This document shows, in pieces, positions 54,478 through 62,882 of a stretch of 64,000 bases of DNA; positions within the stretch are counted from its first letter, which is position 1, and the number at the start of each line of letters is the position of its first letter. The stretch is from Rhodobacter viridis (GTDB lineage Bacteria > Pseudomonadota > Alphaproteobacteria > Rhodobacterales > Rhodobacteraceae), in assembly GCF_003217355.1 (NCBI RefSeq), contig NZ_QJTK01000005.1, positions 124,001-188,000 of the forward strand. Reading direction: 5' to 3'. The translations under genes were made by a program, and so were the position numbers. The notes under the pieces were generated by a model. It was not told where the DNA came from. It saw only the letters and a program-made list of their open reading frames with translations, and ran no database searches.

Positions 54478-54670
54478 GCCGCAGGCCTCCCCCGCGCCAC
54501 AATAGGGACGGATCGGCCCGCCCGCCAGCCGCCTTTCCCCCCGCGGCACCATCGACATGGCCAAAAGGACAGGTTTGCGGTTACAGTCGCCGTCATGAGC
54601 GTTCGGACCGCGGCTGGTCCGCGGGTGCCATAACGGCATATGTTGGTTGTTTAGTTGATTGAGGCTGCGC

Positions 54671-56362
54671 ATGCCAAAGGCGCAAAGAAATTTGAGAATC
54701 CGCGAAATCCTCGAGGTCGCGCGGCGTACACGCATGGAATTCGCGGCGCAGGTGGTTCTGATCACCTTCACCGGGGCCGTTGCCTGGATGGCGACGGGAC
54801 TGCATTGCATCCCGCTCTGGGTTGCGCTGCACTTCGGTCTGATCACCGTCGAACGCAAGATCACCCGGCGCCTGCGCAACAGCGAAAGTCCCTTCGCGCT
54901 GCCCGCCGTTCTGGCGGCGCATCTGGCGATCGGGGCGGTCTTCGCCGCGATGCCGGTCTATCTGTGGATGCAGGAGGACGAGGCCTTTCACTTCACCGGC
55001 ACGGTGCTGCTGCTCGGCTCGATCCTGAACATCTTTCTGGTGCGCGCCCAGATCTGGTATCTGGCGCTCTGTTTCGTCGCGCCCGATGCGGTGGCGATCG
55101 CCCTGATTGCCGGGCATATCGCGCGCCAGACGCCGACCCCGGCGCAGGCGATCACCGTCTGGGTCGTTGCCTCGGCGATCATCGTCTATCTTGGCGTCGC
55201 GCTCTTGCAAGCCGCCCGCGCCCATCGCCGCCACCTGGTCACGCGCGAGCAGTTGGTGCAGTCGCAGAAAATGGAGGCGCTTGGCAATCTTGCGGGCGGA
55301 ATGGCGCATGATTTCAACAATATCCTGAATGTCATCACCGGCACGCTCGATCTTGCGCGCGACGAACGCGACCCCGCGCGGATCGCGGCGCAACTGGATC
55401 GGGCGCATGCTGCCGCGGACCGCGGCGCGTCGCTGATCCGGCAGGTGCTCTCCTTCGCGCGCAAATCACATCTGGAGCCGCGCCGCGTCGATCCGCCCGC
55501 GGTCATCGCCGAGGTCGAGACGATGGCGCGGCGGCTCATTCCCGAACGCATCGCCATCGACACCCTGGTCGATCCCGACGTGCCCGCGGTACGGGTGGAC
55601 GAGGGCACGCTGGTGACGGCGCTGCTCAATCTGGTGCTGAACGCGCGCGATGCGATCGAGGGGCGGGGCCGGATCATTCTGAGCTGCACGCTTGCCCCCG
55701 GACTGCCGAGCGGTCGGCGCGGCAGGGTGATGTTTTCCGTGCGCGACGACGGCCACGGCATCGCGCGCGAGATGATCGGCCGGGTGACCGAGCCCTTCTT
55801 CACCACGAAACCCGTGGGCGAAGGCACCGGGCTCGGGCTCTCGATGGTGGCGGGCTTTGCCGCGCAATCAGGCGGGGCATTGCAGATCGACAGTCAGGAA
55901 GGCGCGGGCACCGAGGTGCGGATGCTGCTGCCGCTCGACGATGGTCCCGCCCAGCCAAAGCCCCCCGCCCCGGCCAACCGCCCCGCGCCTGCCCCGATTG
56001 CGAAACCGCGCTGTGTGCTGTTGGTCGAAGATCAGCGCGAGCTGCTGGAACTGCTGCAGATCTTCCTGCGCCGCAGCGGTCACGTGGTCCATGCGGCCAG
56101 TTCGGGCGATGCGGCCTTGGCGCTGATCGAGGACGGGGTCTGCCCCGATATCCTGATTTCCGACGTGGTGATGCCCGGCCAGATGCAGGGGCGCGATCTG
56201 GCGGCGCTCGTGCGCGAGCGCTTCCCGCAGGCGCAGATCGTGCTGATGTCGGGCTTCGAGGAAGCTTCGTTCGGCTGTCCGGAACAGAAGCACTGCGACA
56301 TGCTCTTTCTGGCGAAACCGGTGCGGCTGGCCGAGCTCGCCGAGGCGATCGCGCCCCGCTGA
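54671..56362 (+). CDS. hybrid histidine kinase with membrane sensor
   Basis: ATG 54671 gives MPKAQRNLRIREILEVARRT; no strong ribosome site is visible and TTG 54659 is possible. The 563-residue product has about five or six membrane helices in the first 190 residues (VVLITFTGAVAWMATGL, ALPAVLAAHLAIGAVFAAMPV, ITVWVVASAIIVYLGVALL), HisKA with His 213 in GGMAHDFNNIL, ATPase motifs (NLVLNARDAIEG, FFTTKPVGEGTGLGLSMVAG), and a C-terminal receiver with Asp about 498 (LISDVVMPGQMQG). It lies divergently 193 bp from the response regulator. Signal unknown. Confidence 0.88.
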   Translation: MPKAQRNLRIREILEVARRTRMEFAAQVVLITFTGAVAWMATGLHCIPLWVALHFGLITVERKITRRLRNSESPFALPAVLAAHLAIGAVFAAMPVYLWMQEDEAFHFTGTVLLLGSILNIFLVRAQIWYLALCFVAPDAVAIALIAGHIARQTPTPAQAITVWVVASAIIVYLGVALLQAARAHRRHLVTREQLVQSQKMEALGNLAGGMAHDFNNILNVITGTLDLARDERDPARIAAQLDRAHAAADRGASLIRQVLSFARKSHLEPRRVDPPAVIAEVETMARRLIPERIAIDTLVDPDVPAVRVDEGTLVTALLNLVLNARDAIEGRGRIILSCTLAPGLPSGRRGRVMFSVRDDGHGIAREMIGRVTEPFFTTKPVGEGTGLGLSMVAGFAAQSGGALQIDSQEGAGTEVRMLLPLDDGPAQPKPPAPANRPAPAPIAKPRCVLLVEDQRELLELLQIFLRRSGHVVHAASSGDAALALIEDGVCPDILISDVVMPGQMQGRDLAALVRERFPQAQIVLMSGFEEASFGCPEQKHCDMLFLAKPVRLAELAEAIAPR

Positions 56363-56367
56363 GGCGC

Positions 56368-56541
56368 CTATTGCAGCGGCCCGGCGCCATCCTCTGCCGG
56401 GCGTTCCTCTTCCTCGGCGATGTCGCCGGGGATGACGTAGCTGCCGTTCAGCCAGCGCGCCAGATCGACATCGGCGCAGCGTTTCGAGCAGAACGGGCGG
56501 TATTTCGCCTCGCTCTCTTTGCCGCAGATCGGACAGCTCAT
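56368..56541 (-). CDS. yacG: DNA gyrase inhibitor/zinc-binding protein YacG
   Basis: This short gene starts at ATG 56541, inside the rng stop (4-bp overlap). The 57-residue product begins [18 protein letters not shown] and has the four zinc cysteines (CPIC and CSKRC), then DLARWLNGSYVIPGD, the YacG signature. YacG proteins bind zinc and can inhibit GyrB; the family is reliable, the alphaproteobacterial role less so. It is the last gene of the infA-maf-rng-yacG unit. Confidence 0.9.
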   Translation of the reverse strand: MSCPICGKESEAKYRPFCSKRCADVDLARWLNGSYVIPGDIAEEEERPAEDGAGPLQ

Positions 56542-57578
56542 GTCCGCCCCGCAAGCAGGGCCGCCAGCGCCACCCGATCACGCTTGCGCACCAGCTCGTA
56601 AAGGCCAAGCGGCGTCCAGCCCGCAAGGCTCGTCTCCGCCGCCTCGGTCTTGAAGGCCGCGCGCAACTGCTGTTCCAGCACCAGACGGTCCTTTTTCGGC
56701 ATCGGCGCGAAATCGACCACGACCTGACCGCCCAAGCCCCGCAGCCGCAGCTGCCGCGGCAGATCGCGGGCGGCGGCGATATTGGCCTTCAACGCCGCGG
56801 CGGGCGAGGTATCCGCGCCGGTGTTCACATCGACGGCGACCAGCGCGCGCGTCGGCTCGATCATCATGTGACCGCCGCCGGGCAGGGCGACGCGCGGGTT
56901 CAGCGCCGCATCGATCGCTTCCAGAACACCGTGATCCTCGAAGCCCTCGACCACCTCGTCGGGGGCGGGATCGGCCCATTCGCGCCAGGCTTCTTCATGC
57001 GGCGTGGGGGCGTCGACCAGCAATTCCGGTGCACCGTCCACATCGGCCAGAACCGCCTCGGCCAGCTCGCGCAGGCCCGCGATATCCTCGACGATCTCGC
57101 CGTCTTCGGCGCCCTCGCAGGCCGAGCGCAGAATGAGGCCCATCTCGGAGCCGTCCATCACCACGCCCGCCAGAGCTTGCAGACCCTCGCGGGTGTCTTC
57201 CTCACGGATGCGGCGCGAGACGTTCAGCCCCGGCGCCCCCGGGGTGACGATGCCGTAGCGGCCCTTGAACAGAAGACGCAGCGTGACCGGAACCGCCTTG
57301 CCGGGTTCCGCCCCGCCCGAGACCTGCACCAGCACCGATTGCCCCGGCGCAAGTCCCTTGGCGTCTTTCAGAAAGCCCTTTTCGCCGCCCGGAAGCGCCA
57401 CGAACAGACCGCCCTGCCCTTTCATCGGCCGCTCGATCCTGGCGCGGCAAATGGCACCGGGGGCCAGCGCCATCGCGTCCGAGACATCGACGAGCAGATC
57501 TTCCAGCTGGCCATCGACCATCAGCGCAGCGGCTTCCAGACCGCCGACCGCGCCCAGAATCACGATCCGACCCTTCAT
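56538..57578 (-). CDS. rng: ribonuclease G/E-family protein, short form
   Basis: The 346-residue product has the RNase G/E catalytic core ([22 protein letters not shown] with the magnesium-binding aspartates and [13 protein letters not shown]), but starts directly with a short region ([20 protein letters not shown]) and lacks the S1-domain insertion and zinc-link of full-length RNase G or E. A shorter RNase E/G type encoded between maf and yacG is usual in Rhodobacterales. It cleaves or trims structured RNA. Overlaps maf by four bases upstream and yacG by four bases downstream. Confidence 0.85.
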   Translation of the reverse strand: MKGRIVILGAVGGLEAAALMVDGQLEDLLVDVSDAMALAPGAICRARIERPMKGQGGLFVALPGGEKGFLKDAKGLAPGQSVLVQVSGGAEPGKAVPVTLRLLFKGRYGIVTPGAPGLNVSRRIREEDTREGLQALAGVVMDGSEMGLILRSACEGAEDGEIVEDIAGLRELAEAVLADVDGAPELLVDAPTPHEEAWREWADPAPDEVVEGFEDHGVLEAIDAALNPRVALPGGGHMMIEPTRALVAVDVNTGADTSPAAALKANIAAARDLPRQLRLRGLGGQVVVDFAPMPKKDRLVLEQQLRAAFKTEAAETSLAGWTPLGLYELVRKRDRVALAALLAGRT

Positions 57579-58150
57579 GCCTGTTCTCCCGGGGCAATGC
57601 CCGCCGCGCGCAACAGCACGGCAGTCTCGGCCAGCGGCAGGCCGACGACGCCGGTGAACGACCCCTGAATCCAGGGGATGAAGGCCCCGGCAAGACCTTG
57701 AATCGCATAGCCGCCCGCCTTGCCCTGCCATTCGCCTGAGGCGAGATAGCCGTTCACTTCCGTGTTCGAGAGCGGGCGGAATTTCACCACCGTATCCACC
57801 AGCCGCTCGCGCAAACCCGCGCTTGTGCGCACGGCAACGGCGGTCAGCACATGGTGGCGACGCCCCGACAGCAGCCACAGAAACTCGGCCGCTTCCTTTT
57901 CATCGGCAGGCTTGCCCAGAATCCGGCGCCCGCAGGTGACGGTGGTATCGGCGGTCAGGATCACCTCGTCGGCCGCGCACTCAAGCACCGCCGCCTTTTC
58001 GCGGGCCATGCGCGCGACATAGGCGCGGGCATCCTCGCCGCGCTCCGGGGTTTCATCGATGTCGGGAGTGCGGACCTCGGCCGGGGTCAGGCCCAGCTGA
58101 CCCAGAAGCTCGCGCCGACGCGGGCTGGCCGATCCGAGGACAAGCTTCAC
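57575..58150 (-). CDS. maf: Maf-family nucleoside triphosphate pyrophosphatase
   Basis: The 191-residue product starts at GTG 58150 ([20 protein letters not shown], the Maf signature SxSPRR) with later motifs [20 protein letters not shown] and [16 protein letters not shown]. Maf proteins hydrolyse modified or canonical nucleoside triphosphates to prevent misincorporation and affect septum formation. It overlaps infA upstream and rng downstream by four bases each, so the four genes form one tightly coupled unit. Confidence 0.93.
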   Translation of the reverse strand: MKLVLGSASPRRRELLGQLGLTPAEVRTPDIDETPERGEDARAYVARMAREKAAVLECAADEVILTADTTVTCGRRILGKPADEKEAAEFLWLLSGRRHHVLTAVAVRTSAGLRERLVDTVVKFRPLSNTEVNGYLASGEWQGKAGGYAIQGLAGAFIPWIQGSFTGVVGLPLAETAVLLRAAGIAPGEQA

Positions 58151-58365
58151 TTGAAGCGGTAGTTGATGCGACCCTTGGACAGGTCATAGGTGTTCATTTC
58201 CACCTGCACCCGGTCGCCAGCCAGAACACGGATGCGGTTCTTCCGCATCTTGCCTGCCATATGCGCGATGATCTCATGGCCGTTTTCCAGCTCGACCTTG
58301 AACGTCGCGTTCGGCAGGAGTTCCTTCACGACGCCGGGGAATTCGAGCATTTCTTCCTTGGCCAT
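58147..58365 (-). CDS. infA: translation initiation factor IF-1
   Basis: From ATG 58365 the 72-residue product [20 protein letters not shown] is a standard IF-1 with the S1/OB motif [20 protein letters not shown] and the conserved end [11 protein letters not shown]. It binds the 30S A site during initiation. It leads the infA-maf-rng-yacG unit, overlapping maf by four bases. In relatives it directly follows the phosphatase gene of the hisD cluster; here 3.6 kb of other genes intervene. Highly conserved and certain. Confidence 0.97.
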   Translation of the reverse strand: MAKEEMLEFPGVVKELLPNATFKVELENGHEIIAHMAGKMRKNRIRVLAGDRVQVEMNTYDLSKGRINYRFK

Positions 58366-58448
58366 GGTCACTCCATTGGGGGATACCCGCACGGATGCGG
58401 CGGGCGCGCTTTCTTTGCGCCCGCTAAAGGCAGAATTCAAGGGCAATG

Positions 58449-59351
58449 TCAAGATTTGCGGGGGGATTCGGCCACAGTGCGGATCTGCACCGCTTGCAAG
58501 GGTTGCTCGGACCAGTGCTGAAAAAGCAGCACCGAACCGTCGCGGCGGCTATGTGTGACCCGGTCGAGATCGACCGTCGCGACCACCCAGCCGGGTTCGT
58601 CATAGACCCCTTTGGCAATGACCCCATCATCGGGCCAGCCCTCGTCCGGCGGGCCGTAGATCCCTGCGGCGCCGTGATTTTCATCGACGGCGGGGCACCA
58701 GGGGGCCAGCCCCACAACGGGCGCCTGAACCGTCACGCACTGGTTTTCCAAGGCGCGCGCCTGCGACCCGATCCGCACCCGGTTGTAGCCCGCCGCCGCA
58801 TCGGTGCAGCTGGGTGCCAGAAGGATTTCCGCCCCCGCTTCGCACAGCCCCCGCGACAAAAGGGGAAACTCGCTGTCGTAGCAGATGACGATGCCGATCT
58901 TGCCGATGCCGGTGTCAAAGAGGGTGAGTCCCCGCCCCGGGCCGATGTTCCAGTCCTCGCGCTCGAACCGGGTCATGATCGCCTTGTCCTGATGGCCGAT
59001 CCGCCCCGAAGGACCAAACAGAACGGCACGGTTGCGCAACTCCAGCCCGTCCTGCGCCGGCCCCGAGGGGGCGAGGATGTAAAGCCCGAATTCGATCGCA
59101 AGACCCTCGAAATGGCGCTCCATCGCGGCGCGGTGGCGCAGCACTTCCTCGACCGCGAGGGTCAGATCGGCGGCAACCGCGGCGCCGCCCAGCGCAGCCA
59201 GTTCCATCGCGCCATATTCGGGGAACACCAGCAGATCGGCCTGTTTCAACGCCGCCATCTGCACCCAGGCGCGGGTCTTCGCCTCATAGGCGGCCCAGTC
59301 CTCGGCCCAGTCGAGCGGATAGGCCGCGGCGGCGATGGTGACATGTCTCAC
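58449..59351 (-). CDS. nitrilase-superfamily carbon-nitrogen hydrolase
   Basis: The 300-residue product starts at GTG 59351, overlapping the acetyltransferase stop by four bases. It has the nitrilase triad: glutamate in [10 protein letters not shown], lysine in [13 protein letters not shown] and cysteine in [14 protein letters not shown]. Such enzymes hydrolyse amides or carbamoyl compounds; the substrate cannot be read. It is the last gene of a three-gene unit with an acetyltransferase and an SnoaL-like protein, so a small detoxification or salvage pathway is possible. Confidence 0.87.
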   Translation of the reverse strand: MRHVTIAAAAYPLDWAEDWAAYEAKTRAWVQMAALKQADLLVFPEYGAMELAALGGAAVAADLTLAVEEVLRHRAAMERHFEGLAIEFGLYILAPSGPAQDGLELRNRAVLFGPSGRIGHQDKAIMTRFEREDWNIGPGRGLTLFDTGIGKIGIVICYDSEFPLLSRGLCEAGAEILLAPSCTDAAAGYNRVRIGSQARALENQCVTVQAPVVGLAPWCPAVDENHGAAGIYGPPDEGWPDDGVIAKGVYDEPGWVVATVDLDRVTHSRRDGSVLLFQHWSEQPLQAVQIRTVAESPRKS

Positions 59352-59929
59352 AGCGGCTTCCCCCAGAATTGCAGCGGTTTCTCAGTCTCGCCCGCCGCGC
59401 CGACATCCGTCCAGCGGAAATGCGCGATCACGCCCGGCAGGGGCGCATAGCCGCGCTTGCGCCAAAACGCATCCAGCGGGCGGTAAGTGCCTGGCTTCAG
59501 GGGATGATCGGCCGGGCGGATCACCGCGCAAAAGGCCGAATGGCTGCGGCCAAGCGCCCGCGCATGGGCTTCGCGGGCGTCGAAGAAGGCATGGCCAAGG
59601 CCGCGTCCGCGATATTCGGGCAAAAGCACCGACTCGGCGCAGTAAAAGACGGCGGTCAGAGCGAGGCCCGTCGCCGCAAAGGGGGCGGCGAAATCCTCGG
59701 CATGATCTTCGAGCGGCGTGCCGGTGGCAGCCCCCACCAGCCGCGGCCCGTCGAAGGCGCCGACGACAACCGCGCCCGGCGAGGTGCGGTAGCTTTCCAG
59801 ATAGCGCCGCTCGTAGTCCAGCGAGCCCTCGTAAAGATAGGGCCAGTCGCGGAAGACGGCGATGCGCAGCCGCGCCACATCCTCGAGCGCGGCATCCAGC
59901 GCAGGGCCGGTCAGAACCCGGGTCTGCAT
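59348..59929 (-). CDS. GNAT-family acetyltransferase
   Basis: The 193-residue product has a GNAT fold with the acetyl-CoA-binding motif A in VLLPEYRGRGLGHAFFDARE and the N-terminal DVARLRIAVFRDWPYLYEG, seen in relatives often encoded beside nitrilase-like enzymes. It transfers an acetyl group to an unknown amine. It overlaps the SnoaL-like gene by one base upstream and the nitrilase gene by four bases downstream, which argues for a shared substrate pathway. Confidence 0.85.
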   Translation of the reverse strand: MQTRVLTGPALDAALEDVARLRIAVFRDWPYLYEGSLDYERRYLESYRTSPGAVVVGAFDGPRLVGAATGTPLEDHAEDFAAPFAATGLALTAVFYCAESVLLPEYRGRGLGHAFFDAREAHARALGRSHSAFCAVIRPADHPLKPGTYRPLDAFWRKRGYAPLPGVIAHFRWTDVGAAGETEKPLQFWGKPL

Positions 59930-60336
59930 CAGCTGACCTGACGGATCCAGTCGGCGAGGTTGTAATAGGTGGTGACGCGCTGGATCTGATTGCCGCGCAG
60001 GGTGAAGAAGGTGCCGGCGGGCAGGATGTAGCTCTGGCCGCGCGCCTCGGGCAGGCCGTCGTCGGTGGCGATGTAGCTGCCATGCACGGTGAATTCCGCC
60101 GCCGCGCGGGTGCCCGCATCATTCGCCATCACCACGATGTCGGCAAGCTTTTCGCGGTAGCAGCGCGTCATGTGAGCATTGAAGGCGCGGAACTTTTCGA
60201 CGCCGCGGCGGATCTGACCCTCGTTGACGTGATGCTCGAAATCCTCGGTCAGCAGCGCCTCCATCGCCGAGGTGTCGCCCCGGTTGAAGGCCTCGTAATA
60301 GGTGGAAATCACGGCAAGGGCAGCGGCGCGGGGCAT
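59929..60336 (-). CDS. SnoaL/NTF2-like protein (ketosteroid-isomerase fold)
   Basis: I chose ATG 60336, six bases after GGAGG, over upstream ATGs at 60369 and 60360. The 135-residue product has a cone-shaped NTF2 fold pattern: AVISTYYEAFNRGDTSAMEALL, EHHVNEGQIRRGVEKF and AEFTVHGSYIATDDG with final FFTLRGNQIQRVTTYYN. Members bind small hydrophobic ligands; many lack enzymatic proof. It leads the unit with the acetyltransferase and nitrilase. Copy 3 of the dispersed repeat lies directly upstream. Confidence 0.82.
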   Translation of the reverse strand: MPRAAALAVISTYYEAFNRGDTSAMEALLTEDFEHHVNEGQIRRGVEKFRAFNAHMTRCYREKLADIVVMANDAGTRAAAEFTVHGSYIATDDGLPEARGQSYILPAGTFFTLRGNQIQRVTTYYNLADWIRQVS

Positions 60337-60423
60337 CGGATCCTCCATCTGTTGCCCCATCTGTGGCATGGCCTGCCTGTTTGGTCAAACCTTGGAACCG
60401 GCAGGGAATGGGCGAAAAGCGGC

Positions 60424-60640
60424 ATGGTCCTGACCGAGGCCATCGCCGAGGTCATGCGGCACATCGGCCCCGTGACCGCCGGGGCGCCAAAGCGTCCCGG
60501 CCAGCGCCCGCCCCGCCCATGGCGGGCGCTTCTCGCCCGCCGGGGCAGGCGCCGGCCTCTGTCACGCTTGCGGAAACGGTCGTGCTGCGCCGTGGTCGCT
60601 TCGGGCGGGGAAAGGCGATGCCTTTCCTTCTCCGCCCGAC
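60424..60640 (-). repeat. dispersed intergenic repeat, copy 3
   Basis: About 217 bp, inverted relative to copies at 26591 and 33031. Its hairpin (plus-strand reading) is GGAAAGGC-GAT-GCCTTTCC (60609-60627), again perfectly paired with different bases. It fills the gap between the SnoaL-like gene and the NmrA-like gene, which read in the same direction. Confidence 0.8.
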
Positions 60641-60651
60641 CCGATGTCAGC

Positions 60652-61485
60652 TTACGCCAGCGCCGCGCGCACGGTTTCCGCCATCGGCGTCGTCGGGCGC
60701 CCGATCAGCCGCGACAGCCGATGGCCCTCGTCGTAAAGCGCCCCCGCCGTGCCGGTCACCGCATCACATTCGGCCAGCGTCGCGGCAAAGGCGGCGGGCA
60801 GGCCGAAACCTTCGAGCGCCTTGGCATAGTCCGCCTGCGTCATGTTCACATAGGCGACGGGCTTGCCCGATTGCTTCGCCACCTCGGCCGCCAGCTCCGC
60901 CATGGTGAAGGCAGTATCGCCCGCCAGTTCGTAAACCTGCCCCTCGTGGCCCGCTTCCAGTGCCACCACCGCAGCAGCCTCGGCGAAATCGGCCCGCGGC
61001 GCGGCGGCATACCGGCCCTCGCCCGCCGCCCCGATCAGCGCCCCGTGTTCCAGCGCCGCGCCCAGATTGCCGGTCAGGTTTTCCGTATACCAGCCGTTGC
61101 GCAGGATCGTGTAGGCGACGCCCGAAGCCTTCAGCGCGGCCTCCGTCGCGACGTGGTCAGAGGCCAGCATCACCATCGGCGAGGCCTCGCCCTTCAGGAT
61201 CGACGTATAGACGATCCGCCCCACGCCCGCGGCCTTGGCCGCCGCAATCGCCTTGGCGTGCTGCCCGGCGCGGTCGTTGAAATCGTTCGAGGAAATCAGC
61301 ACCAGCACCTCGACGCCCGCCAGAGCTGCCGCATCGGGGGCGGTGTAATCGAAGGCCCGCGCCTCGTATCCCGTCACTTTCGAGGGCGTGCGGGCAAGGG
61401 CGACGGGGGTGGCGCCGCGGGCTTTCAGCGCGGCAAGCACAAGGGTTCCGAGTTGGCCGGTGGCGGCAGAGACGGCGATGGTCAT
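60652..61485 (-). CDS. NmrA-like NAD(P)-binding quinone oxidoreductase
   Basis: The 277-residue product begins MTIAVSAATGQLGTLVLAAL with the dinucleotide-binding AATGQLG loop, then VALARTPSKVTGYEARAFDY and YTSILKGEASPMVMLASDHV, matching the QorB/YtfG type of atypical short-chain dehydrogenase. It probably reduces quinones with NADPH. It is divergent from an HxlR-type regulator gene 88 bp away, the same pairing as ytfG/ytfH in enterobacteria, so redox or quinone stress control is likely. Activity inferred from family. Confidence 0.87.
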   Translation of the reverse strand: MTIAVSAATGQLGTLVLAALKARGATPVALARTPSKVTGYEARAFDYTAPDAAALAGVEVLVLISSNDFNDRAGQHAKAIAAAKAAGVGRIVYTSILKGEASPMVMLASDHVATEAALKASGVAYTILRNGWYTENLTGNLGAALEHGALIGAAGEGRYAAAPRADFAEAAAVVALEAGHEGQVYELAGDTAFTMAELAAEVAKQSGKPVAYVNMTQADYAKALEGFGLPAAFAATLAECDAVTGTAGALYDEGHRLSRLIGRPTTPMAETVRAALA

Positions 61486-61538
61486 GGCAAGTTCCTTCGT
61501 TGTGACTTGCCCGATCTAGCCGCATGCGCTATCAAAAC

Positions 61539-61563
61539 GTAAGTACCCACATAAATGTAAGTA
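61539..61563 (+). promoter_or_regulatory. direct-repeat operator between NmrA-like and HxlR genes
   Basis: GTAAGTA occurs at 61539 and 61557, 18 bp apart on the same strand, within matching YGTAAGTAYCC words. It sits between the divergent genes, 11 bp before the HxlR-type start, as expected for an autoregulated operator. Confidence 0.6.
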
Positions 61564-61573
61564 TCCAAAAAAG

Positions 61574-61966
61574 ATGCACAGCCCTCCCGCCGTCCTTGCA
61601 GAGCTGCCGCGTGGCGATGTTCTGGCGCGGGACTGCCCGTCGCGGCAGATCCTGCAACATGTCACCTCGCGCTGGGGGGGCCTCGTGATGGTCGCGCTGG
61701 GGCGCGAGACGCTGCGATTCGCGCAGCTGCGCCGCCGCATTGGCGGGATTTCCGAGCGGATGCTGGCGCAGACGCTGCAGGTGCTGGAGGCGGACGGTCT
61801 GGTGGCCCGGCACGATCACGGCGAGGTGCCGCCGCGCGTCGATTACTGCCTGACGGCTGCGGGCTGGGAAATCGCAACGCGGGTCTTTGCGCTGACCGAC
61901 TGGATCGAGACGCATCTGCCGGAACTGCTGGCAGAGCGGGCGGAAAAGGCTCAGGCCTTGGGCTGA
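61574..61966 (+). CDS. HxlR-family (MarR-like) transcription regulator
   Basis: The 130-residue product has the HxlR winged helix: DCPSRQILQHVTSRWGGLVMVAL with the conserved cysteine in DCPS, LRFAQLRRRIGGISERMLAQTLQVLEADGLV, and the wing HDHGEVPPRVDYCLT. HxlR-type cysteine-containing regulators (QorR, YodB, HypR) sense quinones or electrophiles. It is divergent from the oxidoreductase gene, which it presumably controls. It ends 16 bp inside the convergent phosphatase gene. Ribosome site weak (AAAAAG). Confidence 0.88.
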   Translation: MHSPPAVLAELPRGDVLARDCPSRQILQHVTSRWGGLVMVALGRETLRFAQLRRRIGGISERMLAQTLQVLEADGLVARHDHGEVPPRVDYCLTAAGWEIATRVFALTDWIETHLPELLAERAEKAQALG

Positions 61967-62403
61967 CCGAAACGGGCCAAGATATGATCGCGGATCTGGT
62001 CGCGGGTCTGGCGGTAGTAATGCAGCCGCGCCTCGCGCCCCTCGCCCAGCCCCGTCGGGTCCATGATCGCCCAGTGCTCGACGTCGATATGATAGAGCCG
62101 CGTCAGATCAAGCGCCTGATGATAGGACGCAGGCGACAGCGCGATCACCAGATCGAAGGCCCCCAGATCGTCGCCCATCTCCTTGAGTTCATGGAAGCTT
62201 CTGGCCTGATGTCGCTCAAGGTTGACGCCGATTTCGGAACAGACCGCGATCGCGAAACCGTCGGTATCAAGGTCGGCCTTGACCCCCACCGACTGCACAT
62301 AAACCTCGCGGCCGTAGAACTGCTTCATCATCCCCTCGGCCATCGGCGAGCGCGTGGCGTTGTGGTCGCAGCAGAACAGGACCGCGTTGGGAAGCTTGCC
62401 CAT
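61951..62403 (-). CDS. low-molecular-weight protein tyrosine phosphatase-like protein
   Basis: The 150-residue product has the LMW-PTP/ArsC active-site loop C-x5-R in CDHNATRSPMAEGM near the start (second cysteine of FCCDHNATRS). Its catalytic aspartate candidate lies in AIMDPTGLGEG near the C-terminus. This type is encoded between UPF0262 and infA in many alphaproteobacteria and may be a phosphatase or arsenate reductase-like enzyme. Its start touches the UPF0262 stop (TGATG), so these are cotranscribed after hisD. Confidence 0.87.
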   Translation of the reverse strand: MGKLPNAVLFCCDHNATRSPMAEGMMKQFYGREVYVQSVGVKADLDTDGFAIAVCSEIGVNLERHQARSFHELKEMGDDLGAFDLVIALSPASYHQALDLTRLYHIDVEHWAIMDPTGLGEGREARLHYYRQTRDQIRDHILARFGQPKA

Positions 62404-62882
62404 CAGCTCACCGGGGTCAGGACGCAGACAAGGGTGAAGAGCCGCCGCGCAGTGTCGATGTCGATCTCGGCCTTGCCGGTCAGACGTTCTTGCAGCACCC
62501 GCGCGCCCTCGTTGTGGATGCCGCGCCGGGCCATGTCGACCGCCTCGATCTGGCTCGGCGGCAGCTTCTTCACCGCCTCGAAATAGCTTTCGCAGATCTG
62601 GAAATAATCCTTCACCACCTGCCGGAATGGCCCGAAACTCAGGTGGAACTCGGCCACCTTGTCGCCCCCTTCCAGACAGGTATCGAAGACAAGCCGCCCG
62701 TCGCGCACGGCGAGCGTCAGCGCAAAGGGCCCCTCGGGGGCGGGGGCGCCGTCGCGGCCGGGGATCACCCAGCTGTTGTCTTCGAGCAGGTCAAAGACCG
62801 CCACGCGGCGCTCCTGTTCGATTTCGGGCGTCGGCGCGGGCAGACCGGAATCGTCGATCTCGAGACGGGTGATGCGGCTCAT
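62403..62882 (-). CDS. UPF0262 family protein
   Basis: The 159-residue product starts MSRITRLEIDDSGLPAPTPE and contains ERRVAVFDLLEDNSWVIPG and YFQICESYFEAVKKLPPSQI, the UPF0262 pattern found next to hisD in alphaproteobacteria. No biochemical function is known. It overlaps the hisD stop by four bases and the phosphatase start by one base, forming a hisD-UPF0262-phosphatase unit. Confidence 0.9.
   Translation of the reverse strand: MSRITRLEIDDSGLPAPTPEIEQERRVAVFDLLEDNSWVIPGRDGAPAPEGPFALTLAVRDGRLVFDTCLEGGDKVAEFHLSFGPFRQVVKDYFQICESYFEAVKKLPPSQIEAVDMARRGIHNEGARVLQERLTGKAEIDIDTARRLFTLVCVLTPVS

Noticed and set aside
59335-61542. 735-codon plus-strand frame across several minus-strand genes
   Set aside because: It covers parts of nitrilase, acetyltransferase, SnoaL, repeat copy 3 and NmrA-like genes in antisense; no recognisable domain.
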